64,000 bases of DNA from Clostridiales bacterium (GCA_012839295.1 DUNO01000013.1:124001-188000); one strand, 5' to 3'; shown: positions 25,890-35,092, numbered from the stretch's first letter. Translations and numbers: made by a program. Notes: generated from the sequence alone by a model not told the origin.

Positions 25890-26719
25890 TGACAAAGAGA
25901 AATAAATCAAATATTATCATTCATATCCTGCTGTGCCTGTATACGGTAGTAACGCTGGCACCCTTGGTGATTGTACTGTCCAGCTCCTTCCGGAGCATTG
26001 GCAATATGACCTCCCATATAAAGCTGTTTAGTGAATTTAAATTAGACAGCTATATAGCGGCCTTTACCAGGATGAATTTTCCCGTCGTATTTATGAACAG
26101 CGTGTTAACTACCTTTGGGTCTGTTATCGTGGTTGTCCTGATTGCTTCCATGGCGGCATATCCCATTGCCAGGATTAAGAATAAAAGAAGCAGGTTCCTA
26201 TATTATTTCTTTATTGCCGGACTTGTTATTCCATCCCAGATGGTTATCATTCCGATAGCCCAGATGTTTAATAACCTGGGGATTTCCTATAACCGGTTTA
26301 CGCCGATGATCATGTTCATCACCTGCAGCCTTCCCTTTTCTACCTTTTTATTCACCGGCTTTATGGGAAGCGTGCCCATCAGCATAGAAGAGGCCGCGTA
26401 TATTGACGGCAGCAGCTTGTTTCGCAGATACTTTGGAATCGTATTCCCGCTGTTAAAACCGGCAACGGTTTCAGTTATCATCACACAGGGTATCTGGATC
26501 TGGAATGACTATTTCTTCCCCATGGTATTCGTGTCAAGATCCTCCCAGTTCAGCCTGCCGGTAGCGATGATCCAGTTCCTTGGGGACAGGGAGAACCCGG
26601 CCCAGTGGAACGTATTGTTTGCTTCCTGTATCCTTTGTGCATTGCCGCTGGTGGTATTGTTCTTAGTCTTCCAGAAGCAGTTTGTAAATGGTGTGGCAGC
26701 AGGCGCTGTAAAGGGTTGA
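25889..26719 (+). CDS. Sugar ABC transporter permease (MalG-like)
   Basis: 276 residues, six membrane helices, EAA loop EEAAYIDGSSLFRRYFGIVFP, C-terminus ending in the typical VAAGAVKG. It forms the heterodimeric channel with the preceding permease. The start overlaps that gene's stop. Confidence 0.92.
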   Translation: MTKRNKSNIIIHILLCLYTVVTLAPLVIVLSSSFRSIGNMTSHIKLFSEFKLDSYIAAFTRMNFPVVFMNSVLTTFGSVIVVVLIASMAAYPIARIKNKRSRFLYYFFIAGLVIPSQMVIIPIAQMFNNLGISYNRFTPMIMFITCSLPFSTFLFTGFMGSVPISIEEAAYIDGSSLFRRYFGIVFPLLKPATVSVIITQGIWIWNDYFFPMVFVSRSSQFSLPVAMIQFLGDRENPAQWNVLFASCILCALPLVVLFLVFQKQFVNGVAAGAVKG

Positions 26720-26789
26720 CCAGTGATAGTCCCGGCCTGAACATAATTAGAAAAACAATACAATAAAATCAAGATAGAAGGAGATATTT

Positions 26790-28367
26790 ATGGCAGGATA
26801 TGTTAATACAATAAAAGATTTCAAAACAAAGGAAAATCCTGAATTTTTAGCAAAGGTAAAGGAACTGCAACCGATTCTGCACCATAAAAACCTTTCTCCT
26901 GTAAACCGCATTGAATTGAAAAAGACAGAAGATAATAGCTGGCTTATCCATGGCCGTAAAGGCTATATGCCAGAGAAGAAGCTGGTTCTGCAAAAAGACA
27001 CCCCGCTTTGTCTTGAATTCCCAAACCATCAGGTGGGTTATATCCGCTTCTTCTTAGATGTGGTAGGCAGTCCCCTGGACGCTCCTGTGCATCTGAGAAT
27101 CAAGCTGGGAGAGATCGTGGAGGAGCTTGGAGAGGACACGAAGGACTATCATGGCTGGCTAAGCAGCTCCTGGCTCCAGGAAGAATATCTTCACGTCGAT
27201 GTTGTGCCGGGCTGGGTGGAATTACCGCGAAGGTATGCCTTCCGCTATCTTAGTTTGGAGATCCTGAACCAATCCTTAAAATATCAGATCGGCATTACAA
27301 ATATAACCGGCAAGACAGTAACCTCGGCAGAGGAAGAGGCGGTAGAGGAGTTGCCGGCAGATGCGGATCCTTTTATAAAGGAAATGGACGCGGCAGCGGT
27401 CAGAACCCTCAGGGACTGTATGCAGCTTGTATTTGAGGATGGGCCCAAGAGGGACCGGAGACTGTGGATCGGGGATCTGCGGCTTCAGGCATTGGTCAAC
27501 TATTATACCTTCCGCAACATGGAGCTTGTAAAGCGCTGCATCTATATGTTTGCGGGCATTACCGGAGCTGACGGCAGGGTTGGCGCGTGCTTCTATATTG
27601 AGCCAAAGCTGCAGGTGGATGATACGGTTTTGTTTGACTACTCCCTGTTTTTTATCTCCTGCCTGTATGACTACTATGAGGTGACAAAGGATAAGGAATT
27701 TATTGCCGAGCTGTGGCCAACGGCCCTTAGACAGATTGAGCTGTCCAAGGAGCGGCTGGGCTTTGGCGGCATATTAAAGGACAGCGGGGACTGGTGGTGT
27801 TTCCTTGACTGGGGAGATAATCTGAACAAGCAGGCCGGTGCCCAGGGGGTATTTATCTATACCGTGAAGCAGGCCATTGGCCTTGCAAAAATCGTGGAAG
27901 ATGAAAAGGCTTTGGAGATGCTGGAGGAGCTATGCCGGCAGCTGACCTCCTCTGCATTAAGCCGCCTATGGGATGGACAGCAACAGGTATTCGTCAGCGG
28001 TGAAATGCGCCAGGTGTCTGTTGTATCACAGGTATGGATGCTGCTGGCCGGCATATTGGAAGATGGGGCTGCGAATAAGCTTATTGACCGTTTGCTGGCT
28101 GGGGAAATCCAGCTCCCGTTGTCTACCCCATATATGTACCATTATTTTGTAGAAGCCTTATTCCAGTACGGACGGAGGGAGGAAGCGGTCAAGGTCATGA
28201 AGGAATATTGGGGCGGAATGCTTGAGAAGGGTGCCGACACCTTCTGGGAATTATATAATCCCGCAGATGATGATTTTTCACCTTATGGCAGCAAGGTAAT
28301 CAACAGCTATTGCCATGCGTGGAGCTGTACACCTTCCTATTTTATCCGCAAATATCATTTGAAATAG
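26790..28367 (+). CDS. GH78-like glycoside hydrolase, cytoplasmic
   Basis: 525 residues, no signal peptide, so it acts on imported sugar. An N-terminal beta domain is followed by an (alpha/alpha)6 barrel. Landmarks of the alpha-L-rhamnosidase family GH78 are the EDGPKRDRRLWIGDLR segment and the C-terminal WELYNP...SYCHAWSCTPSYFI. The canonical GH78 signature D.P.RDE..GWTGD is altered here (RDR, one residue shorter), so it probably belongs to a divergent subfamily and may not cut rhamnosides. Its place after the importer points to hydrolysis of the transported oligosaccharide. AAGGAG lies before the ATG. Confidence 0.75.
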   Translation: MAGYVNTIKDFKTKENPEFLAKVKELQPILHHKNLSPVNRIELKKTEDNSWLIHGRKGYMPEKKLVLQKDTPLCLEFPNHQVGYIRFFLDVVGSPLDAPVHLRIKLGEIVEELGEDTKDYHGWLSSSWLQEEYLHVDVVPGWVELPRRYAFRYLSLEILNQSLKYQIGITNITGKTVTSAEEEAVEELPADADPFIKEMDAAAVRTLRDCMQLVFEDGPKRDRRLWIGDLRLQALVNYYTFRNMELVKRCIYMFAGITGADGRVGACFYIEPKLQVDDTVLFDYSLFFISCLYDYYEVTKDKEFIAELWPTALRQIELSKERLGFGGILKDSGDWWCFLDWGDNLNKQAGAQGVFIYTVKQAIGLAKIVEDEKALEMLEELCRQLTSSALSRLWDGQQQVFVSGEMRQVSVVSQVWMLLAGILEDGAANKLIDRLLAGEIQLPLSTPYMYHYFVEALFQYGRREEAVKVMKEYWGGMLEKGADTFWELYNPADDDFSPYGSKVINSYCHAWSCTPSYFIRKYHLK

Positions 28368-28438
28368 GGAATGGAAAAGGCAATGGGCTATAACTGGAAT
28401 CTTTTGATAATCGCTTATTAATATATTTGCATCCTTTC

Positions 28439-28487
28439 AAGGGGCTGGTTTAGGGCTAACGGATTTATAGCCTTAAACCAGCCCTTA
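28439..28487 (+). terminator. Terminator of the importer-hydrolase operon
   Basis: Long stem AAGGGGCTGGTTTAGGGCTA / TAGCCTTAAACCAGCCCTT (one mismatch and one bulge) followed by ATAT. Confidence 0.7.
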
Positions 28488-28548
28488 TATGTTATAGGAT
28501 AGAGATAATATAAACTATAAATACAAAGGATATGATAAATGCAAATAC

Positions 28549-28594
28549 AAAATATGAAAGCCAAAATATGAAAGCCAGAAGATGAAAGAAAGCC
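28549..28594 (+). repeat. Short tandem repeat of 14 nt
   Basis: Two exact copies of AAAATATGAAAGCC (28549-28576) and a longer degenerate third copy to 28594, between a terminator and the next gene. Confidence 0.6.
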
Positions 28595-28676
28595 AGGGCA
28601 TTTGGCTCCCGTATTGGAATCATTTCCTTAGCGCTCATAATACAATAATAGAGAATGTTTTTTTAGGAGTATTGGA

Positions 28677-29720
28677 ATGCTGGGAGAGAATTTAAATGGC
28701 ATGGAGGAGCTTCCATATGATGTGGAGATAGTTGCTATGAACCTAAATGTACCTTGGGCTATTGATATCAGTGAGGATGGGAGATTATATGTAACGGAGA
28801 GGATCGGCAGGATATGGATCCTGCAGGACGGAAAATTCCTGCCGGAGCCTCTGATTACCTTTGAGCCGCCTTTCATAAGCCAGGAGGAAGGCGGGTTAAT
28901 GGGGCTGGTTCTTGATCCTGACTTTTTAACGAACCACTATATCTATGTGATGTATTCCTATATAGAAGAGGGCAGGATGTATAACCGTGTCGTGAGGCTT
29001 TTGGAACAGGATAATAAAGCATCCATTGACCGGATTTTAATTGACCAAATTCCAGGAGGAAGAACACATAATGGGGGAAGGCTTAAGATCGGGCCGGACC
29101 AAAAGCTGTATGTCACAACAGGGGATGCGGGAACAGGAAGCCTGGCCCAGGATCTTGACAGCCTGGCGGGAAAAATATTACGGATTAATTTGGACGGAAG
29201 TATACCGGAAGATAACCCCTTTGTTAATTCTCCGGTCTATAGCTATGGGCACCGGAATCCCCAGGGGCTTGCCTGGAATTCTGATCAGGTATTATTTGCC
29301 TCGGAGCACGGGCAGACGGCGCATGATGAAATTAATATCATAATTCCCGGAGGGAATTATGGCTGGCCTGTTGTACAGGGGGATGAAAGCACCAATCAAT
29401 TCATTACCCAGAAGCCGTTGATACAGAGTGGTAATAGAACCTGGGCGCCTGCGGGCATAGTCTTTGTTAGTAATGGGATCTGGGACGGAAGATTACTGGT
29501 TGCTTGCTTGAGGGCAGAACAACTATTATCCATGGTTCTAAATGATAATAATGAAGCAGTAATCGGGTTAAGTACCTGGCTGGTTAATCAGTTTGGCCGT
29601 TTGCGGGAAGCGTATCAGGCAAGGGATGGCTCTGTTTATCTTACAACAAGCAACAGGGACAGAAGAAGGATTCCCAATAATGAGGATGATAAAATAATAC
29701 GGCTGATCCCCAGAGCATAG
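28677..29720 (+). CDS. PQQ-type sugar dehydrogenase homologue (six-bladed beta-propeller)
   Basis: 347 residues of the soluble glucose/sorbosone dehydrogenase family. Landmarks are NLNVPWAIDISEDGRLYVTE, EEGGLMGLVLDPDF, GGRTHNGGRLKIGPDQKLYVTTGDAG (with the family's active-site His) and YSYGHRNPQGLAW. Known members oxidise sugars with PQQ or PQQ-like cofactors in the periplasm or outside. This copy has no signal peptide, and I see no PQQ biosynthesis gene in the window, so the cofactor and reaction are open. A single gene between two hairpins. Confidence 0.85.
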   Translation: MLGENLNGMEELPYDVEIVAMNLNVPWAIDISEDGRLYVTERIGRIWILQDGKFLPEPLITFEPPFISQEEGGLMGLVLDPDFLTNHYIYVMYSYIEEGRMYNRVVRLLEQDNKASIDRILIDQIPGGRTHNGGRLKIGPDQKLYVTTGDAGTGSLAQDLDSLAGKILRINLDGSIPEDNPFVNSPVYSYGHRNPQGLAWNSDQVLFASEHGQTAHDEINIIIPGGNYGWPVVQGDESTNQFITQKPLIQSGNRTWAPAGIVFVSNGIWDGRLLVACLRAEQLLSMVLNDNNEAVIGLSTWLVNQFGRLREAYQARDGSVYLTTSNRDRRRIPNNEDDKIIRLIPRA

Positions 29721-29723
29721 ATC

Positions 29724-29752
29724 TTGACAAAAAAAACTGGACGGTATATTCT
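29724..29752 (+). promoter_or_regulatory. Sigma-A promoter
   Basis: TTGACA (29724-29729), 17-nt spacer, TATTCT (29747-29752), four bases after the preceding stop codon. It probably transcribes the acetyltransferase gene through the hairpin at 29899. Confidence 0.55.
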
Positions 29753-29898
29753 GTAATTGAACAGCCAGAAAGAACGTTATTGCTGAGAAGGAGCAAAAGC
29801 ACCAAGGAGTACTGTGAGTGGGAACCTGGGGCATCATAAAGGCCGGGCAGGCAGCCGTGCAGCTGCAGCACGATAGTTATTTCTTTTCATCTTCTTCG

Positions 29899-29932
29899 TG
29901 GCATGGGTATTGTAAAATCAATACCCATGCCA
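29899..29932. repeat. Perfect 14-bp hairpin
   Basis: TGGCATGGGTATTG / CAATACCCATGCCA with a 6-nt loop, no T-run, 28 nt before the acetyltransferase start. It could be a leader structure or a terminator of a minus-strand read-through. Confidence 0.55.
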
Positions 29933-29960
29933 TAGATTAATTATGGAAAAGGAGACACAC

Positions 29961-30473
29961 ATGATCATAAGACAGGAAACGCCCGCAGATTACGGCGAAG
30001 TATATGAACTCGTCAAAGCAGCCTTTGCCACCTCCACCAACGAAGGCGAATGGGATTATTTAAATGAAGTCCGTAAAAAAGACACCTTTATCCCGGAATT
30101 ATCGCTGGTTGCGGAAAACGATGATGGGAAGCTGGTTGGGCAAATCGTGCTGTATAAAATGGAGATTACCTCACCGAATGGCAGCTATACAGAGCTTTTG
30201 CTTTCTCCCATTAGCGTCCATCCGGAGTATTTTTGCAGAGGTATTGCGCGCGCGATGATGCGGGAGGGGTTTCGGACCGCAAGGGAATTGGGTTATTGCG
30301 CCGTCTTTCTTTGCGGAGACCCTAACTTTTATCACAGGTTTGGATTTAAGCCGACCTACGAATTTGAAATTTATCATATTGTGGACAAAACAAAAAAAGC
30401 CGAATGGTGTATGGCGCTGGAATTAACGGCTGGAGCTTTAACGGGCAAGAACGGAACGATTAACATAGAATAA
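29961..30473 (+). CDS. GNAT-family N-acetyltransferase
   Basis: I chose ATG 29961 because AAAGGAG lies 6 nt before it; an ATG 18 nt earlier has no site. 170 residues. The acetyl-CoA-binding segment is LSPISVHPEYFCRGIARAMM (the R.xxGxG/A type loop), followed by the FLCGDPNFYHRFGFKP strand-helix seen in YhbS-like members. The substrate (small amine or protein terminus) cannot be told. Confidence 0.82.
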   Translation: MIIRQETPADYGEVYELVKAAFATSTNEGEWDYLNEVRKKDTFIPELSLVAENDDGKLVGQIVLYKMEITSPNGSYTELLLSPISVHPEYFCRGIARAMMREGFRTARELGYCAVFLCGDPNFYHRFGFKPTYEFEIYHIVDKTKKAEWCMALELTAGALTGKNGTINIE

Positions 30474-30526
30474 GGGACAAGATTTTTGCTTTTGCCCGAT
30501 GGTTACCAATCTTTAGTGTTTTTTAT

Positions 30527-30560
30527 AAAACTGTGAATACAATCACAGTTTTATTTTTTA
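30527..30560 (+). terminator. Terminator of the acetyltransferase gene
   Basis: Perfect 10-bp stem AAAACTGTGA / TCACAGTTTT, 6-nt loop, followed by ATTTTTTA. Confidence 0.85.
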
Positions 30561-30616
30561 AACAGGTGTATTCTTAAGCTAAGTTAAGAATAATAAAACC
30601 TGAAGGAGGAACACAT

Positions 30617-31846
30617 ATGAGCTTTTTAAAAATATCAGAAAATGTATTTTGGATTGGTAAAGTAGATGATAGAAAGGTTCCCTTCCATCGTTTAATATTG
30701 GAGAGGGGAACAACCTATAACAGCTATCTGCTGCTAACGGATAAACCTACGGTGATCGATACGGTGGATCTGATGTATGGCAAGGAGTATATGGACAATC
30801 TTGCTAAATTAATTGACCCGCAGGAAATTGAATATATCGTAATCAACCATGTGGAACCGGATCATGCAGGGGCACTGCCTGCCCTTGCTGCAAAGGCGAA
30901 GAAGGCAAAAATTGTCTCAACTGCGCTGGGAGCAGCGCTGCTAAAGGATATGTTTAAGCTCCATAACCGTGAGTTTATTGTTGTATCCGATGGCGATACC
31001 CTGGATATCGGAGGAGAGGTGCTGCAATTTTTTGAAACACCATATCTTCACACGGAAGAAACAATGATTACTTACAGTACAGAAGACAGAGTTTTATACC
31101 CCTGTGATTTATTCAGTACCCATATCGCTACTTATGAGCTGTTTAATGATTTAGCGGAGGAAACGGAGTATTTAGAGGATTTCAAAGTTTATTACAACCT
31201 GATTATGTCACCCCATAGACCCTATGTCAGGGATATGCTGGACAAGATAAAGGATCTGGACATTAAAATGATAGCTCCTTCCCATGGTTATATCTTAAGA
31301 AAGGATCCGGGCAAATTCATCAAGATCTATGATGAGATGAGCTATCTGAAGCCAACGGATAAAAAGGTGCTCATTGTTTACAGTACGATGACAGGCAATA
31401 CCACTAAAATAGCCCAAAGGTTATCGGAGGGCTTAAAAGCTGTAGGTGTTGAGTCTGAGATCTTTAACTTAAAAAATACGGATTGGGAGGAGCTGAAAGC
31501 GAAAATATCGGATTGCGACGGTCTGTTAGTAGGAAGCTCCACGAAATACGGTGATATGGTCGGTGCGGTAGAAGAGTTCCTAAAGTCGCTCCAGGACGGT
31601 GATTTTAAGGGAAAACCGGCAGCAGCCTTTGGATCCTATGGCTGGAGCGGAGAGGCTATCATGTATATAGAGGATTATTTAAAGGAGGCGGGCTTTAAGG
31701 TAATCAACCAGAGATATATGATTGCGGGCCAGGGAGTGGATACGCCGATCCTGCCCCTCAGGATAAAATTTGTGAAAGAGGACGGCCTGGAGAAAGCGGA
31801 CACTGCCGGGCGTGTATTTGGTGAACAGGTCTTGGTTAACGCATAA
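30617..31846 (+). CDS. fprA: Flavodiiron protein (FprA), oxygen or NO reductase
   Basis: 409 residues: a metallo-beta-lactamase-like domain with the di-iron ligands (NHVEPDHAGA, YLHTEETM, YPCDLFSTH, SHGYILR) and a C-terminal flavodoxin domain with the FMN phosphate loop STMTGNTTKIA (about residue 256). A-type flavodiiron proteins reduce oxygen to water, or NO to N2O, using electrons from rubredoxin, and protect anaerobes. The strong GAAGGAGG precedes the ATG. It stands alone. Confidence 0.94.
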   Translation: MSFLKISENVFWIGKVDDRKVPFHRLILERGTTYNSYLLLTDKPTVIDTVDLMYGKEYMDNLAKLIDPQEIEYIVINHVEPDHAGALPALAAKAKKAKIVSTALGAALLKDMFKLHNREFIVVSDGDTLDIGGEVLQFFETPYLHTEETMITYSTEDRVLYPCDLFSTHIATYELFNDLAEETEYLEDFKVYYNLIMSPHRPYVRDMLDKIKDLDIKMIAPSHGYILRKDPGKFIKIYDEMSYLKPTDKKVLIVYSTMTGNTTKIAQRLSEGLKAVGVESEIFNLKNTDWEELKAKISDCDGLLVGSSTKYGDMVGAVEEFLKSLQDGDFKGKPAAAFGSYGWSGEAIMYIEDYLKEAGFKVINQRYMIAGQGVDTPILPLRIKFVKEDGLEKADTAGRVFGEQVLVNA

Positions 31847-31912
31847 GTAGCAGAAAATAAGAATGATAGAAAAGAATAAAAGGCCTGTTGGCGTAAACTG
31901 TTGGCGTAAAAT

Positions 31913-31966
31913 AGAAGAAGCCCCTATAAAATACGTTTCACTATCCATTCTATAGGGGCTTCTTCT
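31913..31966. terminator. Terminator between fprA and the enoate reductase gene
   Basis: Perfect 16-bp stem AGAAGAAGCCCCTATA / TATAGGGGCTTCTTCT, 22-nt loop. It serves both converging genes. Confidence 0.75.
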
Positions 31967-32082
31967 ATAATTCTAAGGGAAATCTGCTTGCTGATTCATC
32001 CTGTTTTCTTGTTTTGTCACGGTTACTTTTAAACATAAGCCTTTAAAAGGCTTTAAAGCGAGAAAAATTTAATTAAAAGCAT

Positions 32083-32158
32083 GTAAAATCCAATAAGGCA
32101 GGTAAAATCCACTAAAGCAGGAGAAATTCAATAAATAAGTTGAAATTCAATAGAGCAG
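32083..32158 (+). repeat. Four degenerate 19-nt tandem repeats
   Basis: Units at 32083, 32102, 32121 and 32140, each 19 nt (first: GTAAAATCCAATAAGGCAG). The first two agree at 17 of 19 positions; the last two are more diverged. They end 7 nt before the stop of the minus-strand reductase gene. Confidence 0.65.
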
Positions 32159-32164
32159 AAAAAC

Positions 32165-34126
32165 TTAATAAATTGACATTGCAGCTACAAAGGCTTGACG
32201 GATGGCGTCATAAACCTTGGAGGCCTTTATGCAGTCACCGATTTTATGAACACTTACATCCTTGGCTGCAGCTTCCAGAGCCTCCGCCTGTGCACTGTTG
32301 GAGGCCATGCCAAGTGCATAGATGACAGTATCTGCTTCCAGAAGGAGCTCCTGTCCGTTTTCATCCACAGCCTTGACAGAATTTAGCGTAATCTCTGTAC
32401 ATTTAGTTTTGGTCAGGACAGTAATCAGCTGCTCCATCTCGTGTACCAGGCCAACCCGGTGCATAGGATAGGAATCCGGCGCAACCTTGTCACCCATTTC
32501 AATCAGGGTAACCTCCCTGCCTTCCCTCGCCAGATTCAGTGCGGTCTCGCAGCCGACAAGGCCGCCGCCTACCATAACTACCTTTTGGCCAACCTTGCTG
32601 ATATCGCGGTAAGCATCCAGCGCCTGCATCGCTGTCTCAATTCCCTTGACCGGCGGTGTGACCGGAGAGGAGCCTACTGCCAGGATAACCGCATCCGCAG
32701 CGTAGGCGGCAATATCCCCGGGGGTGAATTCCTTATTGTAAATAACCTTGATATCCCTTTCCCTGACGCGGCGGATTAAGAGGTCCTTAAAAGCGCGCAG
32801 GTCTGTTTTATAGTAATCATGGTCGGCAAAGAACAATAGGCCGCCTAATTGGTCTGTTTTTTCGATCAGGGTTACCTTATGGCCCCTGTCATATGCCGTC
32901 ACTGCAGCCTGCATACCGGCAACGCCACCGCCGACAACCAGGACATTGCGTGAGCCTTCCGGCTCCTTGCGCAGGAAATCAAGGTCATAGAAGAACTCGG
33001 TAGGATTTACAGTACATCCAAAGATGTTAGGCATTTCGCTGATTTCCACGCCCTCCAGGGGCCCGGGGAAACATTTGAAGCATCTTAGGCAGGGATTAAT
33101 ATCGGATTCCTTGCCTTCTTCGGCCTTTCTTGGAAAGTCAGGATCTGCGGTTAACTGTCTTCCCAGGGCAACAAAATCACATTTTCCTTCTGCGATTAAT
33201 TCCTCAGCCAGCTCAGCGCTGTTGATGCCGCCGACTACCACAACAGGAACCTTTACTGCCTTTTTCAACTGGGCTGACATATCTGCGTTCAAGCCATGCT
33301 TTTGGAAAAGGGAAGAAAACTCGCCGCTTAAAATAGGGTTACGGTAAACTCCGACGGACATATGGATCAAATCCACATAGGGCTCTGCCATTTTACAGAA
33401 TTCGACGGTTTCCCCAATGCCCATTCCATTCTCCATACATTCTTCGCCGCTGACCCGGATTTCGATAATAAAATCCTTGCCCATCTCATCGCGGACAGCC
33501 TTAATTAAGGCAAGGGGGAAGCGCGCCCTGTTCTCCAGGAAACCACCGTATTCGTCCGTTCTGTGGTTAGTCCTCGCAGATAAGAATTGGTGCAGCAGCC
33601 AGCCATGGCCCACATGGAGCATGACACCGTCAACTCCGGCTTCCTTCATAAACTTAGAGGCGAGGATAAAGTTACCCGTTACCTCTTCCATCTTCTTTTC
33701 ATCCATAGCGATGATTTCCATGCCATCGGGACGTATGTAGCCCATGGGACCAAGGCCAAATTCTACGCCGGGAATTTTTTCAACGGACTCGCCGCAGTGG
33801 GATAATTCAATTAAACATTTCGCTCCAGCTTCCTTCACCCGGGAAACCAGGCTTTTCATTTTTGCCATAGTAGGGTCATTAAAATTGCTATAGTCAATGG
33901 GTGGGAAGGGCTCGCGGGAAGCGCCGGAAAAATCGACAGGGGTTTCTCCGATAGTTACCTGGGCACAGCCGCCCTCCGCCCTTGCGCACATGGCATGGTC
34001 TAAGATGAAGTCAAGGCCTGGAATGTTGATAAAGGTTCCGCAGTAGATAGGAGAGGCTATAATACGATTCTTATAGGTATGTGTTCCTACCTGCAGGGGA
34101 GAAAATAGATTGGGAAATTTACTCAT
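32165..34126 (-). CDS. Old-Yellow-Enzyme/2-enoate-reductase-type flavoprotein
   Basis: 653 residues. The N-terminal FMN TIM barrel is of the OYE class (about 1-330). A 4Fe-4S cluster site follows in CLRCFKC (about 343-350) with a further Cys in FGCTVNP (about 371). Then come an FAD/NAD(P) domain with VVGGGVAGMQAA (about 394) and a second Rossmann motif MVGGGLVGCET (about 519). This is the layout of 2-enoate reductases, dienoyl-CoA reductases and bile-acid-inducible BaiCD-like enzymes; the substrate cannot be told. It is divergent from a TetR-type regulator, which probably controls it. Confidence 0.9.
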   Translation of the reverse strand: MSKFPNLFSPLQVGTHTYKNRIIASPIYCGTFINIPGLDFILDHAMCARAEGGCAQVTIGETPVDFSGASREPFPPIDYSNFNDPTMAKMKSLVSRVKEAGAKCLIELSHCGESVEKIPGVEFGLGPMGYIRPDGMEIIAMDEKKMEEVTGNFILASKFMKEAGVDGVMLHVGHGWLLHQFLSARTNHRTDEYGGFLENRARFPLALIKAVRDEMGKDFIIEIRVSGEECMENGMGIGETVEFCKMAEPYVDLIHMSVGVYRNPILSGEFSSLFQKHGLNADMSAQLKKAVKVPVVVVGGINSAELAEELIAEGKCDFVALGRQLTADPDFPRKAEEGKESDINPCLRCFKCFPGPLEGVEISEMPNIFGCTVNPTEFFYDLDFLRKEPEGSRNVLVVGGGVAGMQAAVTAYDRGHKVTLIEKTDQLGGLLFFADHDYYKTDLRAFKDLLIRRVRERDIKVIYNKEFTPGDIAAYAADAVILAVGSSPVTPPVKGIETAMQALDAYRDISKVGQKVVMVGGGLVGCETALNLAREGREVTLIEMGDKVAPDSYPMHRVGLVHEMEQLITVLTKTKCTEITLNSVKAVDENGQELLLEADTVIYALGMASNSAQAEALEAAAKDVSVHKIGDCIKASKVYDAIRQAFVAAMSIY

Positions 34127-34152
34127 GGGTTCCTCCTTATAACTGTTTGTTG

Positions 34153-34222
34153 TAGGGAATTGGGAAACGATATAGTTGGTATGAAAATAGCTGCAGTTTC
34201 CGAGTTTCGCAATTACCTAGTT
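34153..34222. repeat. Intergenic repeat element, copy 2
   Basis: Begins TAGGGAATTGGGAAAC and ends GTTTCGCAATTACCTAGTT, which pair as an imperfect 16-bp inverted repeat (two mismatches). The terminal 20 nt match copy 1 (23491-23510) at 18 positions, and both copies have a central TATGAAAA. It lies in the upstream region of the reductase gene. Confidence 0.6.
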
Positions 34223-34385
34223 TGATAATGATATACATTGTCATAAATTTATCATAGCAAATTATGCTGGAAGGGACAAACGATAAAGCTTCCTTGGGAT
34301 GTTGGAAATGCAACAAATACACAAAGGGGTGTTGCTTTTCTCTAAAAATTTGTTAAAATTAAATAAAAGAAACAGGATATTTTGT

Positions 34386-34391
34386 TATAAT
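34386..34391 (+). promoter_or_regulatory. -10 element of the TetR-family gene
   Basis: TATAAT in TTGTTATAATAG, 36 nt before the start codon. The -35 is poorly conserved. Confidence 0.45.
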
Positions 34392-34426
34392 AGAACAATG
34401 AAAAGCTGCTGGAACAAGGGGGAGCT

Positions 34427-35023
34427 ATGAAGGAGATAGATATCAGGGTAGTTAAGACCATAGAGGGTATTCATGAAGGCTTCCTGCTATGCCTGGAGGA
34501 GGTCGGCTTCCAGAACATGACAGTGAAAAATATAACGGAGAAGGCGCGGATCAACCGGTCTACCTTCTATGCCCATTTTACGGATAAATATGATTTACGT
34601 GATAAATACATGGACGGCATGCTAAAGGATTATGTGGTGAATCTGGATACGAATTTTATCCAGAAGACGGAGATAACCATGGATTCCTATTTTTCTGAAT
34701 TAAAACGCTGCCTTCAGGCGTTTCTGAAGAAAAAGCGGGAGTATCTGATCCTGTGGAATGCGAATTTGCTGGACCGCAATTTTTTTCAAGAAATGATTAA
34801 CAGCGGAATTGAAAAGCTGGTAGAGGGTTTCAGGCAGGCACCGGACATACCAAAGGAAAAAGAACAGTTTTATAGCCTGTATGCGAATCTTTTTTTAGGA
34901 AATATGATGGTCAGTGTAAGATGGTGGTTCGAAAAGGGACAGAATATAGATATTGATACCTATACCAGGATGATGATAAAGCATATGTCGGAGGGAATCT
35001 TTCATACCTTAAAGCATTTGTAG
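34427..35023 (+). CDS. TetR/AcrR-family transcriptional regulator
   Basis: 198 residues. N-terminal helix-turn-helix (KNITEKARINRSTFYAHFTD, about residues 36-55) and an all-helical ligand-binding C-terminal domain. A GGGGGAG site directly precedes the ATG. Being divergent from the enoate-reductase-like gene, it most likely represses that gene and is released by its substrate or a toxic relative. Confidence 0.88.
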   Translation: MKEIDIRVVKTIEGIHEGFLLCLEEVGFQNMTVKNITEKARINRSTFYAHFTDKYDLRDKYMDGMLKDYVVNLDTNFIQKTEITMDSYFSELKRCLQAFLKKKREYLILWNANLLDRNFFQEMINSGIEKLVEGFRQAPDIPKEKEQFYSLYANLFLGNMMVSVRWWFEKGQNIDIDTYTRMMIKHMSEGIFHTLKHL

Positions 35024-35092
35024 CAGAATGGATATGCATATTTGCTGAATATTTAATATTTAATAAAAACAGGGATCATCTCCGGCAGCCCG

